Below, in pieces: positions 16,767 through 24,722 of a stretch of DNA of 38,340 bases. How positions within the stretch are numbered: the stretch's first letter is position 1; each line of letters begins with the position of its first letter. Source of the stretch: Pseudarthrobacter sp. C4D7. GTDB lineage: Bacteria; Actinomycetota; Actinomycetes; Actinomycetales; Micrococcaceae. Location: assembly GCF_013359725.1 (NCBI RefSeq), contig NZ_JABFMW010000035.1:1-38340 (forward strand), written 5' to 3'. The position numbers and the translations under genes are program-made. The notes beneath the pieces are model-generated. The model was not told the DNA's origin and made no database searches. It worked only from the letters and a program-made list of their open reading frames with translations.

Positions 16767-17711
16767 CTATTTGATGCCGGTGGTGGCGATGCCCTTGATG
16801 AGGAACCGCTGGCCGAAGAGGAAGACCAGGAAGACCGGCAGCAGGGAAACGATGGACATGGCGAACAGTGAGCCCCAGCTTGTGGCCGACTGTGAATCCA
16901 CGAAGGCGCGGAGGGCCACCGGGACGGTGAACATGTCCGGATCCGTGAGGTAGATCAGGGCACCGAAGAAGTCGTTCCAGGTCCAGATGAACGTGAAGAT
17001 GGTGGTGGTGGCCAGTGCGGGCACCATCAGCGGCAGGATCACGCGCAGGAAGATCCGCGGATGGCCGGCCCCGTCGATCCGTGCGGCCTCGTCGAGTTCG
17101 CGGGGAATGCCGCGGATGAACTGCACCATCAGGAAGACGAAGAACGCATCCGTGGCCAGCAGCTTGGGCACCAACAGCGGCCAGAAGGTGTTCACCCAGC
17201 CAATCTGCGAGAACAGGATGTACTGCGGGACGATCACCACGTGGAACGGCAGCATGATGGTCAGGAGCATGATCCCGAAGAACAGCTTCTTTCCCGTGAA
17301 CTGCAGGCGGGCGAAGGCATAGGCGGCCATGGAACAGGAAACCAGGTTGCCCAGGATGGAGCCGATCACCACGATGGCCGAGTTCAGCATGTAGTGGCCG
17401 AACGGGTGCGTCAGGGCAGACCAGCCGGACGTGTAGTTACTCATTTCCAGGCTGTTGAGCCAGAGGCCAGGTTCCCGGAAGATCATCTCGTTCGGCCGCA
17501 GCGAGGAGACCACCATCCACAGCAGCGGATAGATCATCAGGGCGCCGGCCACGATCAGGATGCCGTGCTTCATGAGCGATTTTCCGCGCTGGGCCCGGCT
17601 GAAGGCGAGGGTTCCCCGGGACTCGCGGACCCTGGGCTTGCGGTTCGTAGGCTTGCCGGCGCCCGTGGACTTCTTCTCCGGGCTCGGCAGCGTCTCAAGC
17701 TTAGTCGTCAT
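16767..17711 (-). CDS. Carbohydrate ABC transporter permease, MalG/UgpE type (second importer)
   Basis: A 314-residue CUT1 permease. About 45 polar, basic residues precede the first of six predicted helices; the EAA loop is 'ELDEAARIDGAGHPRIF'. The open frame extends to 17882, but the upstream part lies inside the preceding permease gene in another frame. ATG 17711 overlaps that gene's last 11 bp, so translation is probably coupled. It is closely related to the MalG-type permease at 7495-8412, especially in the segment around 'LLPFHVVIIPQY'. A hairpin terminator follows. No ATPase gene is linked. Confidence 0.92.
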   Translation of the reverse strand: MTTKLETLPSPEKKSTGAGKPTNRKPRVRESRGTLAFSRAQRGKSLMKHGILIVAGALMIYPLLWMVVSSLRPNEMIFREPGLWLNSLEMSNYTSGWSALTHPFGHYMLNSAIVVIGSILGNLVSCSMAAYAFARLQFTGKKLFFGIMLLTIMLPFHVVIVPQYILFSQIGWVNTFWPLLVPKLLATDAFFVFLMVQFIRGIPRELDEAARIDGAGHPRIFLRVILPLMVPALATTTIFTFIWTWNDFFGALIYLTDPDMFTVPVALRAFVDSQSATSWGSLFAMSIVSLLPVFLVFLFGQRFLIKGIATTGIK

Positions 17712-18645
17712 AGAAAACCCAATACTTAGAAGCGATGAAGTTGATGGCGGTGAAGACGCCGATGATGAGCAGCAGCACCCAGGCCATGGCCGAGGCGTAG
17801 CCCATGTCGAACTGGCCGAAGCCCTTCTGGTAGAGGTACAGGGTGAAGAACATGGTGGAATCCGAAGGTCCGCCATTGCCACCGGAGACGATGAACGCCT
17901 GGGTGAAGGACTGGAACGAACCGATGATCTGCAGCACCAGGTTGAAGAAGATGATCGGGCTCAGCATCGGCATGGTGATCCGCCAGAACTGCTGGAGCGT
18001 GCTGGCTCCGTCCACCTTGGCTGCTTCGTAGTACATGGCGGGGATCTGCCGGAGACCGGCCAGGAAGATGATCATGGGGGCGCCGAACGTCCAGACGTGC
18101 AGCAGGATGATCGATCCCAACGCCGTGCTGGGATCCGAGATCCAGCCCGGCCCCTGGATCCCGAACATGGCCAGGACCTGGTTGACCAGGCCCGTGGTGC
18201 CGAAGATCTGCTTCCAGAGGATGGCCACGGCAACTGATCCGCCCAGGAGGGACGGCAGGTAGAACACCGAACGGTAGAAAGGCAACCCACGCAGGCCCTT
18301 GTCCAGGACCAATGCGATCAGCAGGGCAACGGCGAGCTGCAGCGGCACGCCAATAAACACATACGTGAAGGTGACCCGCAGCGAGTTGTGCAGCCGGGCG
18401 TCACTGAGCATCCGGGTGAAGTTGTCCAGCCCGGTCCATTCCGGCGGCTGAAGCAGGTTGTAATCCGTGAAGGACAGGTACAGGGACATCAGCATGGGGC
18501 CAATGGTGATGGCCACCAGGCCCACCAGCCACGGCAGCAGGGAGATATAGGCGGCCTTGTTGTCCCGCTTATTGGCCTTCTTCTCCTCAGCGGTGACCTT
18601 GCCCTTCCGCCGGGTGAAGGAGCTGAGCTCGCTGATGGCGCTCAC
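17701..18645 (-). CDS. Carbohydrate ABC transporter permease, MalF/UgpA type (second importer)
   Basis: A CUT1 permease of 314 residues from GTG 18645, or 324 from ATG 18675. The N-terminus is very basic ('KGKVTAEEKKANKRDNK') before six predicted helices; the EAA loop is 'MYYEAAKVDGASTLQQF'. GTG 18645 has a GGAG site 8 nt upstream and overlaps, by GTGA, the stop of a 29-codon frame that has its own strong ribosome site; ATG 18675 has no ribosome site. The shorter start is therefore preferred. The gene is divergent from lipoprotein B at 18985 and shares its operator region. With its partner it forms the only permease pair available to lipoproteins A and B. Confidence 0.88.
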   Translation of the reverse strand: MSAISELSSFTRRKGKVTAEEKKANKRDNKAAYISLLPWLVGLVAITIGPMLMSLYLSFTDYNLLQPPEWTGLDNFTRMLSDARLHNSLRVTFTYVFIGVPLQLAVALLIALVLDKGLRGLPFYRSVFYLPSLLGGSVAVAILWKQIFGTTGLVNQVLAMFGIQGPGWISDPSTALGSIILLHVWTFGAPMIIFLAGLRQIPAMYYEAAKVDGASTLQQFWRITMPMLSPIIFFNLVLQIIGSFQSFTQAFIVSGGNGGPSDSTMFFTLYLYQKGFGQFDMGYASAMAWVLLLIIGVFTAINFIASKYWVFYDD

Positions 18646-18731
18646 AGGAGCTGCTCCGTCCGCGGCTCGGGGCATACTGCAGCCGGCAGCAGGGCCGGGC
18701 GCGTTGCCCTGGGGATGTGTTTTGCGGCCAT
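18642..18731 (-). CDS. Possible 29-residue leader peptide before the permease gene
   Basis: An ATG at 18731 follows AAAGGAG at five-base spacing, the best ribosome site in this intergenic region. It opens a 29-codon frame (begins MAAKHIPRATRP, ends EPRTEQLL) whose TGA overlaps the permease GTG at 18645. It does not look like a signal peptide or a known family. It could couple translation into the permease or be a regulatory leader; it could also be chance, although the ribosome site and the GTGA junction argue against that. Confidence 0.4.
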   Translation of the reverse strand: MAAKHIPRATRPALLPAAVCPEPRTEQLL

Positions 18732-18877
18732 GTGGTCTCCTTTGGTCATCGTGGCCTCCACGTTGCTGTCATCGCCAGGCGATGGGGATCCGGCACGTCG
18801 GGCGGGGTGGACTGTTGCCGCTGGAGCTTCAGGGTTTCACCCGCCGCGGGTGCCATTGAAAATGCGGCTCCGTACCA

Positions 18878-18938
18878 AAGTAAACGTTTTCTTGACTCCT
18901 GTATAGCCCTTTGTTAGTTTTTGAGAAACCGTTTTCTG
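18878..18938 (+). promoter_or_regulatory. Promoter of lipoprotein B flanked by two LacI-type operators
   Basis: TTGACT (18892-18897) and TAGTTT (18915-18920), 17 bp apart, form the likely promoter. AAGTAAACGTTTTCTT (18878-18893) overlaps the -35, and GAGAAACCGTTTTCTG (18923-18938) lies at the start site. The centres are 45 bp apart, about four helical turns, which would allow looping. The same sites could control the divergent permease transcript. Confidence 0.65.
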
Positions 18939-18984
18939 CACAACGCATCACTCAACCCTAAATGAGAAGCCGAGGGGCACAACA

Positions 18985-20280
18985 ATGAAGTTTGGTCTCA
19001 GAAAATCCGTCGTGGGAGTCACCGGCGCGATCGCCGCCCTTTCACTTGCACTGACCGGCTGCGGCAACAGCCCGCAGGCCGGAAAGGTGGGCACCGCGGA
19101 AGACCCGGTCACCATCAGGTTCGCCTGGTGGGGCAACGATTCCCGGGCCAAGACCACCATGGAGGTCATCAAGGCCTTCGAAGCTGCCAACCCGACCATC
19201 AAGGTCCAGGGCGAAAACACCGAGTACAGCTCGTACTGGGACAAGATGGCCACCCAGATCGCGGGCGGAACCATGCCGGACGTGATTGCCATGAGCGGGG
19301 CCTACCCCAGTGAGTACGCCAGCCGCGGCGTCCTGCTGGACCTGGACAAGGTCAAGGACCAGATAGACACATCGAAGTTCGCCGAGGGCACCGTGGACCT
19401 GGGCAAGATCGACGGCAAGCAGTACACCATCACCGCGGGCGTCAATTCGATGTCAATGGTCCTGGACCCCACGGTTTTCGAAGCAGCAGGGGTTGCCATG
19501 CCGGATGACGAGAAGTGGACGTGGGACGATTACGCGCAGATCGCCGCGGAAATCACCAAGAAATCCCCGGCCGGCACGTTTGGCACCACCCCCATGGCCA
19601 ACGACTCGTTCCTCGCCGTCTGGGCGCGCCAGAACGGCGAGGACCTGTACACGGACGACGGCAAGAAAATGGGCCTCAGCGAGGACACCCTGACCCGCTG
19701 GTTTGAACTCAACAAGAAGCTGATGGACACCGGCGGCGCCCCCTCCGCGTCGCAGACGGTGGAGGACGGTTCGGCGCAGCCGGAGATGACCCTGATGGGA
19801 CAGGGAAAGCAGGGCATGAAGATCTCCTGGAGCAACCAGATGACGTCCTACTCCGGGGCGCCCCTGGTCATGGCCAAGCTGCCCGGCGAAAGCAAGAAGC
19901 CCGGCGCCTGGCTCCGGTCCTCGATGGAATACGCCATCTCCTCCAAGTCCGCACAGCCCAAGGAAGCGGCCCTCTTCATCAACTACCTGGTCAACAACAT
20001 GGACGCCGCCTCAAAGATCAAGAGTGACCGGGGCATGCCGGCCAACACCGAGCTCAAGGCAGGCATCACTCCGCTGCTGAAGGAAACGCAGCAAAAAGAG
20101 GCCGCGTACCTGGACCGCATCGCCGACCTCAAAGTCCAGGCCCCCAAGCCGTTCCCGGCCGGGTCCTCGGCAACCATGGAAGTACTGAACCGCTACAACA
20201 CGGATGTACTCTTCGGAAAGATCTCACCCCGGGATGCGGCCAAGGGCATGCTTTCCGAGGTGAACCAAAACCTCGGCTGA
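18985..20280 (+). CDS. Extracellular sugar-binding lipoprotein (lipoprotein B)
   Basis: A 431-residue family-1 solute-binding protein. The signal has a short basic N-region (MKFGLRK), a hydrophobic core and lipobox LTGC (Cys26). 'WWGNDSRAKTTMEVI' and 'SSYWDKMATQIAGG' match the corresponding parts of the other two binding proteins here. ATG 18985 has a GAGGGG site. It is the first gene of a rightward operon with the hydrolase (54 bp downstream), the Gfo/Idh-DUF6807 fusion and the M24-like protein. That ties import by this protein to the unusual enzymes behind it. It must use the divergent permease pair or one encoded elsewhere. Confidence 0.93.
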   Translation: MKFGLRKSVVGVTGAIAALSLALTGCGNSPQAGKVGTAEDPVTIRFAWWGNDSRAKTTMEVIKAFEAANPTIKVQGENTEYSSYWDKMATQIAGGTMPDVIAMSGAYPSEYASRGVLLDLDKVKDQIDTSKFAEGTVDLGKIDGKQYTITAGVNSMSMVLDPTVFEAAGVAMPDDEKWTWDDYAQIAAEITKKSPAGTFGTTPMANDSFLAVWARQNGEDLYTDDGKKMGLSEDTLTRWFELNKKLMDTGGAPSASQTVEDGSAQPEMTLMGQGKQGMKISWSNQMTSYSGAPLVMAKLPGESKKPGAWLRSSMEYAISSKSAQPKEAALFINYLVNNMDAASKIKSDRGMPANTELKAGITPLLKETQQKEAAYLDRIADLKVQAPKPFPAGSSATMEVLNRYNTDVLFGKISPRDAAKGMLSEVNQNLG

Positions 20281-20334
20281 CCATTGCGCACCACGGGAGC
20301 AGCCAGGACCCATCACCGAAACGAGGCAGGCCAT

Positions 20335-21483
20335 ATGGCTCCACGGCCCAGCGCCATTGCAGGCTACGACGACTGGCCTGCTTACGTCCGGAACAACCCC
20401 CGGCACCAGGCCCCCACCGCCGCGGCCCAGGAACTGTCGGACGCCCTGGGCGTGCCGGGTGCAGGTGAGCTGCCGGAGGTCACGGTGCACTGGGAGGAAA
20501 CGTACGACGGCGCCACCACCTCCCAGCTCAGCTGGCAGTTGGGCTTCGGGCCCCGGACCACGGCCTGGCTGGTCCGGCCGGCTGGAAGTACCGGGCCACT
20601 GCCGGGAGTCCTGGCCCTGCACTGCCACGGCGGCAACAAGTTCGGCGGCGCCGACCGGCTGGTGGACCTTCCGGAAAACCACCCGTCGGCAGCCGCTGCC
20701 CGCAGCGGGCTCTATGAAGGCCGCGCACTGGCCACCGATACTGCCCGCCGCGGTTTCGCTGTCCTGGCGCACGACACGTTCTCCTGGGGCAGCCGGAAAT
20801 TCGACCTTTCAACCCCGCCGTGGCGCACCGGTTCGGCAACTGCGGCGAGGCAGGCACAGTGGCGGGAGGACGGCGTCGTTCCTTCCGACGCGGACCAATA
20901 CAATGCCGCGGCAGGGTTCCATGAGGACACTGCTGCCAAGGCCGCGGGGCTGCTGGGGACCAGCCTGGCGGGCATGGTGGCGCACGACGACCTCGCTGCA
21001 CTGGACATCCTGGCAACCCTGCCAGGCGTGGACGCGGGCAGCCTCGGCTGCATCGGGTTCTCCGGCGGAGGCGGGAGGTCGCTGGCCCTGGCGGCACTCA
21101 GCCCCCGCATCCGGGCGGCAGTGGTGACGTGCATGATGACCACTTTCGAATCCCTCTTCCCCGCCTACCTGGACGCGCATTCATGGCTGCTGCAGACCCC
21201 CGGGTTGTGGCGGCTGGGCGATTGGCCGGAACTTACCGCCCGATCGGCGGCCGCCCGGTTCCTGGTGCAGTACGCCCTGGCGGACGAACTCTTCCCGGAA
21301 GAGGGGATGCGCCAGGCGCACCAAATGCTTGAATCCCTGCACTCCGGATCGGACAACTACAGCGGCAGCTTCTGGCCGGGGGGCCATGTCTTCACCGCAG
21401 CCATGCAGGACGAAGCCCTCGATTTCCTGGCCCACACCCTGGCCGCCCGGCCGGCCTCCACCACATCCCAAGGACCCTCATGA
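20335..21483 (+). CDS. Alpha/beta-hydrolase, dienelactone-hydrolase / acetyl-xylan-esterase-like
   Basis: A 382-residue alpha/beta-hydrolase. The oxyanion segment is 'LALHCHGGNKFGG'; the nucleophilic Ser is in the elbow 'GFSGGGGRS'; the catalytic His is probably in 'FWPGGHVF', with an Asp ('ALADELF') before it. No signal peptide is present, so it acts in the cytoplasm. The fold and length fit the dienelactone-hydrolase/AXE1-like group that removes acyl groups from sugars, but lactonase or thioesterase activity is possible. The open frame begins at 20284; ATG 20335 with a nearby GAGG site gives a start that fits the fold. The stop overlaps the fusion gene by ATGA, so the products are probably made together. 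A role in deacylating the substrate imported by lipoprotein B is inferred. Confidence 0.82.
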   Translation: MAPRPSAIAGYDDWPAYVRNNPRHQAPTAAAQELSDALGVPGAGELPEVTVHWEETYDGATTSQLSWQLGFGPRTTAWLVRPAGSTGPLPGVLALHCHGGNKFGGADRLVDLPENHPSAAAARSGLYEGRALATDTARRGFAVLAHDTFSWGSRKFDLSTPPWRTGSATAARQAQWREDGVVPSDADQYNAAAGFHEDTAAKAAGLLGTSLAGMVAHDDLAALDILATLPGVDAGSLGCIGFSGGGGRSLALAALSPRIRAAVVTCMMTTFESLFPAYLDAHSWLLQTPGLWRLGDWPELTARSAAARFLVQYALADELFPEEGMRQAHQMLESLHSGSDNYSGSFWPGGHVFTAAMQDEALDFLAHTLAARPASTTSQGPS

Positions 21484-23525
21484 CCACCCAGCACTCCACC
21501 ACCGCGGACCCGCAGCACCAGCGGGCCGCCTCCATTGCCGTCCCGAGGGTGGCCCTGGTAGGCGTTCACGGCTTCGGCGAGCGCCACCTTGCCAACCTGT
21601 CCCGGCTTGAACAGGCCGGTGCCCTGGAGTTGGTGGCCGTAGCCGATCCCAACCCGCCGCAGTCCGGCACCCTTGACGGCCGGGTGGCTGTGTTCCCCGA
21701 CCTGGACGGGCTGCTGGCCGCCCGGCCGGGGGTCGACGTCGTTATTCTCGCAACACCGATCCAAACGCATGCCCCGCTGGCGGTAACCGCGCTGCAAGCC
21801 GGAATGGACGTCTACGTCGAGAAGCCGCCGGTGGCTTCCCTGGCACAGTTTGAGAAAGTCCTTGCTGCGGCCCGGGACAACGGGCGCCTGGTCCAGGTGG
21901 GCTTCCAAAGCCTGGGGTCCCATGCGCTGCCGGCCATCTCTGGCCTGATCGATGCCGGTGGCATCGGCACCGTCCTGGGCATCAGCGCCACCGGGCAGTG
22001 GCTGCGCACCAAGGCATACTTCAAGCGCTCCCGCTGGGCCGGGAAGCGCAGCCTTGACGGCACTGATGTGGTGGACGGCGTGGCAACCAATGCGCTGGCC
22101 CACGCCGTTGCCACCGCACTGCATGTCGCCGGTGCGCACACCCTTGACGATGTGGCCTCCGTGGAAACAGATCTGTACCGGGCCCACGCCACCGAGAGCG
22201 ACGACACGTCGGTCATCCGGGTCCGTACGGCCGGCGGCGCCACGGTGCTGTGCGCCCTCACCCTCTGCGCCCCCGAACAGCTGGACCCCACTGTGACTGT
22301 CCACGGCACCCTGGGCGACATCACGCTTTCCTACACCCAGGACGAGGTGGTCATCACCACCCCAGAGGGTGAGCGCCGGGAGCAGTACGGCCGGACCGAT
22401 CTCCTGGAGAACCTGCTGGACGCCCGCGCCACCGGAGCGCCGCTGCTCTCGCCGCTGCAGCACACCGGCGCCTTCACCGCCGTCCTCGAAGCCGTCCGCA
22501 CCTCCCCCGCGCCCGCGGCGATTGACCCCGGATCCATCTCCTGGGAAGGCGCCGGCGACGACGCCCACCCCGTGGTCCACGGCATCAGCGACGTGATCGA
22601 ACGGGCGATCAAGGCGCAGGCAACGTTCGCCGAACTCGGCGTGCCGTGGGCCCGGGCCATCCCGCCCGTCCGAACCCTGACGCTGGACGGGCATCCCGTA
22701 GCGGACTACCAGGACGGGAGCCAGATCCGCGCCGTCTCCTCGCCACGGCCCTACCTCCACCCCGTCAGGACCCTCGGCGGCACCGTGGTGACGGACCACC
22801 AACCCCTGGACCACGTCTGGCATCTGGGTGCCGGCGTGGCCCTCCAGGACGTGGACGGCGTCAACTTCTGGGGCGGCCGCACGTACACCAGGGACGCCGG
22901 CGCGTACGTCTGGCGCCCCGACCACGGGCGCATCAGCACCACGGCCATCCACCAGACCGATGCCGGTGGCGGCCACGGGGGCCGGTTGCAGGAGACCCTA
23001 AGCTGGAGCGGGCCCAGCGGCTCCCCCGTCCTCCTGGAGGAACGCACCTGGACATGGTCCGGCGTCGCGCCTTCCACGTGGCGGCTGTCCCTGGACTTCG
23101 CACTGTCACCGGCCGGGGACCAGCCCGTAAGCCTGGGCAGCCCCGGCTCCAACGGCCGCTTCGAAGGCGGCTACGGCGGATTCTTCTGGCGGCTGCCGGA
23201 ATGCCGGGAGCCGGCGGTGTGGACGCCCGCCGGCAGGGGCGAGCAGGAAACCCACGGCAGCGTCACCCGCTGGCTCGCCTGGTCCGGAACGTTCGACGGC
23301 GGCCCGGCCACCCTGGTGTTCGTTGCCCCCGAAGGCTCCACGGACCCTTGGTTCGTCCGGCTGGAAGGCTACCCCGGTGTCGGCCAGTCGCTGGCCTGGG
23401 ACCGCCCCGTTATCGCCGAGCCCGGACACCCGGTGCGGCGGCATGTCACCGTCTTCGTGGCCGACGGAATCCTGGCCACCGCCGACATCAACGCACTGAT
23501 CAACCACCAGGGGGACCCGTCATGA
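21480..23525 (+). CDS. Gfo/Idh/MocA oxidoreductase fused to a DUF6807 (PmoA-like) domain
   Basis: A 681-residue two-domain protein. Residues 20-395 are a Gfo/Idh/MocA oxidoreductase: Rossmann motif GVHGFG (28-33), EKP motif (E114-K115-P116) and a D-x8-H element ('DGVATNALAHAV', D199/H208). It closely resembles the stand-alone enzyme at 1063-2274. Residues about 405-675 match DUF6807, often labelled 'methane oxygenase PmoA' although it has no methane role here: 'RPYLHPVRTLGGTVVTDH' and 'LDHVWHLG' are its hallmarks, including conserved His residues (H427, H440, H445, H448). DUF6807 function is unknown; it is common near sugar oxidoreductases. The gene overlaps both neighbours by ATGA. A sugar oxidation followed by a second step on the product is a reasonable inference. 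Confidence 0.85.
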   Translation: MTTQHSTTADPQHQRAASIAVPRVALVGVHGFGERHLANLSRLEQAGALELVAVADPNPPQSGTLDGRVAVFPDLDGLLAARPGVDVVILATPIQTHAPLAVTALQAGMDVYVEKPPVASLAQFEKVLAAARDNGRLVQVGFQSLGSHALPAISGLIDAGGIGTVLGISATGQWLRTKAYFKRSRWAGKRSLDGTDVVDGVATNALAHAVATALHVAGAHTLDDVASVETDLYRAHATESDDTSVIRVRTAGGATVLCALTLCAPEQLDPTVTVHGTLGDITLSYTQDEVVITTPEGERREQYGRTDLLENLLDARATGAPLLSPLQHTGAFTAVLEAVRTSPAPAAIDPGSISWEGAGDDAHPVVHGISDVIERAIKAQATFAELGVPWARAIPPVRTLTLDGHPVADYQDGSQIRAVSSPRPYLHPVRTLGGTVVTDHQPLDHVWHLGAGVALQDVDGVNFWGGRTYTRDAGAYVWRPDHGRISTTAIHQTDAGGGHGGRLQETLSWSGPSGSPVLLEERTWTWSGVAPSTWRLSLDFALSPAGDQPVSLGSPGSNGRFEGGYGGFFWRLPECREPAVWTPAGRGEQETHGSVTRWLAWSGTFDGGPATLVFVAPEGSTDPWFVRLEGYPGVGQSLAWDRPVIAEPGHPVRRHVTVFVADGILATADINALINHQGDPS

Positions 23526-24637
23526 CGCAGACAACAACCGCAGCCGCTCCCCCGCAGGAGGCCCGCCAGGCGCCCGGATCGCCGGCGGACCGGGCCATCA
23601 AGCGGCGCCGCGTCCTGGACATCCTGGACGCGGCCGGACGCGATTCACTGCTCCTCACCACCAACACGGCCTTGACCTGGTACCTGGACGGCAGCAGGGT
23701 CCACATCAGCCTGGCCGGCGACCCCATCGCCGCGCTGCTGGTTGCGCGCGACGGCGACCACCTGGTGACATTCAACAATGAGGCCGGCAGGATCGCCGCT
23801 GAGGAACTCCCGCTGGGGGTCAACCTGCATACCGTCCCCTGGCATGCCAGCCTCCTCCAGGCAGCGGCAACCGTAGGCAGTGACGCCCTGCCGCCGCTGT
23901 CCGAGGCTGACGTGGCCGCCGAACTGCGCGCGGCCCGCCAGCAACTCCTTCCTGCGGAAACCGCCCGCTACTCCCTGCTCGGCGCGGAACTGGCCGCGAT
24001 CATGACGGACGTCCTCTCCGCAGCCCGGCCGGACACGACAGAATTCGGGCTGGCCTCGGCGCTGGCCGCCCGGGTTGTGGCTGCCGGCGCGGAGCCGCTG
24101 GTGCTGCTGTGCAACGGCAGTTCCCGCAGCACGTTCCGCCATCCGCTGGCCACGCACGCGCCCCTCGGCCGGCGTGCCATGGCCGTGGTGTGCGCCCGCC
24201 GTGACGGCATGGTTGCCAACATCACCCGCTGGGTGAGATTCGACGCCGGCACACCGGAGGAGCGCGACGCCGAGGCCCGGATCGCGGCCGTGGAAGCGGA
24301 CATTTTCGACGCCACGGTTCCGGGCGCGCGGCTGGACAGGATCCTTGATGAGATCAAGGCAGCCTATGTGCGGCACGGTTTCGGGGCGGACCAGTGGGAG
24401 CAACACCACCAGGGCGGCCCGGCCGGTTACGCGGGGCGGGATCCCCGGGTCACCGCGTCGGCCACGGACACCGTGGTGTTGGGCCAGGCCTTTACCTGGA
24501 ACCCGTCCGGGCCCGGCGTCAAGATCGAGGACACCGTCCAGCTCACGGAGTCCGGGCTGAGCATCCTCACCGTGGACCCGCGCTGGCCGGCGGCCACCGT
24601 GAACGGGCTGGAACGGCCGGCAACGCTGCAGCTGTAG
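23522..24637 (+). CDS. M24 (creatinase/aminopeptidase-fold) protein lacking most metal ligands
   Basis: A 371-residue protein with the two-part layout of creatinase/Xaa-Pro peptidase: an N-terminal domain (about 25-140) and a pita-bread C-terminal domain (about 145-371). Alignment by eye to the M24 motifs shows that the first Asp is V222, the second Asp (usually in DITRT) is N233, and the Glu usually in 'EPG' is N327 ('TWNPSG'). Only a His in 'HHQGG' (295/296) and E336 ('KIED') remain. Dinuclear metal peptidase activity is therefore unlikely; creatinase is a known metal-free precedent in this fold. The start overlaps the fusion gene by ATGA. It may act on the pathway intermediate rather than on peptides; this is inference. 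Confidence 0.8.
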   Translation: MTQTTTAAAPPQEARQAPGSPADRAIKRRRVLDILDAAGRDSLLLTTNTALTWYLDGSRVHISLAGDPIAALLVARDGDHLVTFNNEAGRIAAEELPLGVNLHTVPWHASLLQAAATVGSDALPPLSEADVAAELRAARQQLLPAETARYSLLGAELAAIMTDVLSAARPDTTEFGLASALAARVVAAGAEPLVLLCNGSSRSTFRHPLATHAPLGRRAMAVVCARRDGMVANITRWVRFDAGTPEERDAEARIAAVEADIFDATVPGARLDRILDEIKAAYVRHGFGADQWEQHHQGGPAGYAGRDPRVTASATDTVVLGQAFTWNPSGPGVKIEDTVQLTESGLSILTVDPRWPAATVNGLERPATLQL

Positions 24638-24655
24638 CTTTGCCGCCAGGAACGA

Positions 24656-24689
24656 AAAAAACCCCGGGACCGAAGTCCCGGGGTTTTTT
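24656..24689. terminator. Strong bidirectional intrinsic terminator
   Basis: A 15-bp perfect stem (24656-24670 with 24675-24689) closed by a CGAA tetraloop, with six A on the left and six T on the right. It acts in both directions: 18 bp after the M24-like stop and about 33 bp after the stop of the convergent aldehyde dehydrogenase. It is the clearest terminator in the window. Confidence 0.95.
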
Positions 24690-24722
24690 GTTTGCTGGCT
24701 GGTTTTGGCCGTTTCCCGGCGG

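Noticed and set aside
21480..23525. The DUF6807 domain as evidence for methane metabolism, from its 'PmoA' label.
   Set aside because: No other methane monooxygenase component is present, the protein is soluble and fused to a sugar oxidoreductase, and particulate methane monooxygenase subunits are membrane proteins.
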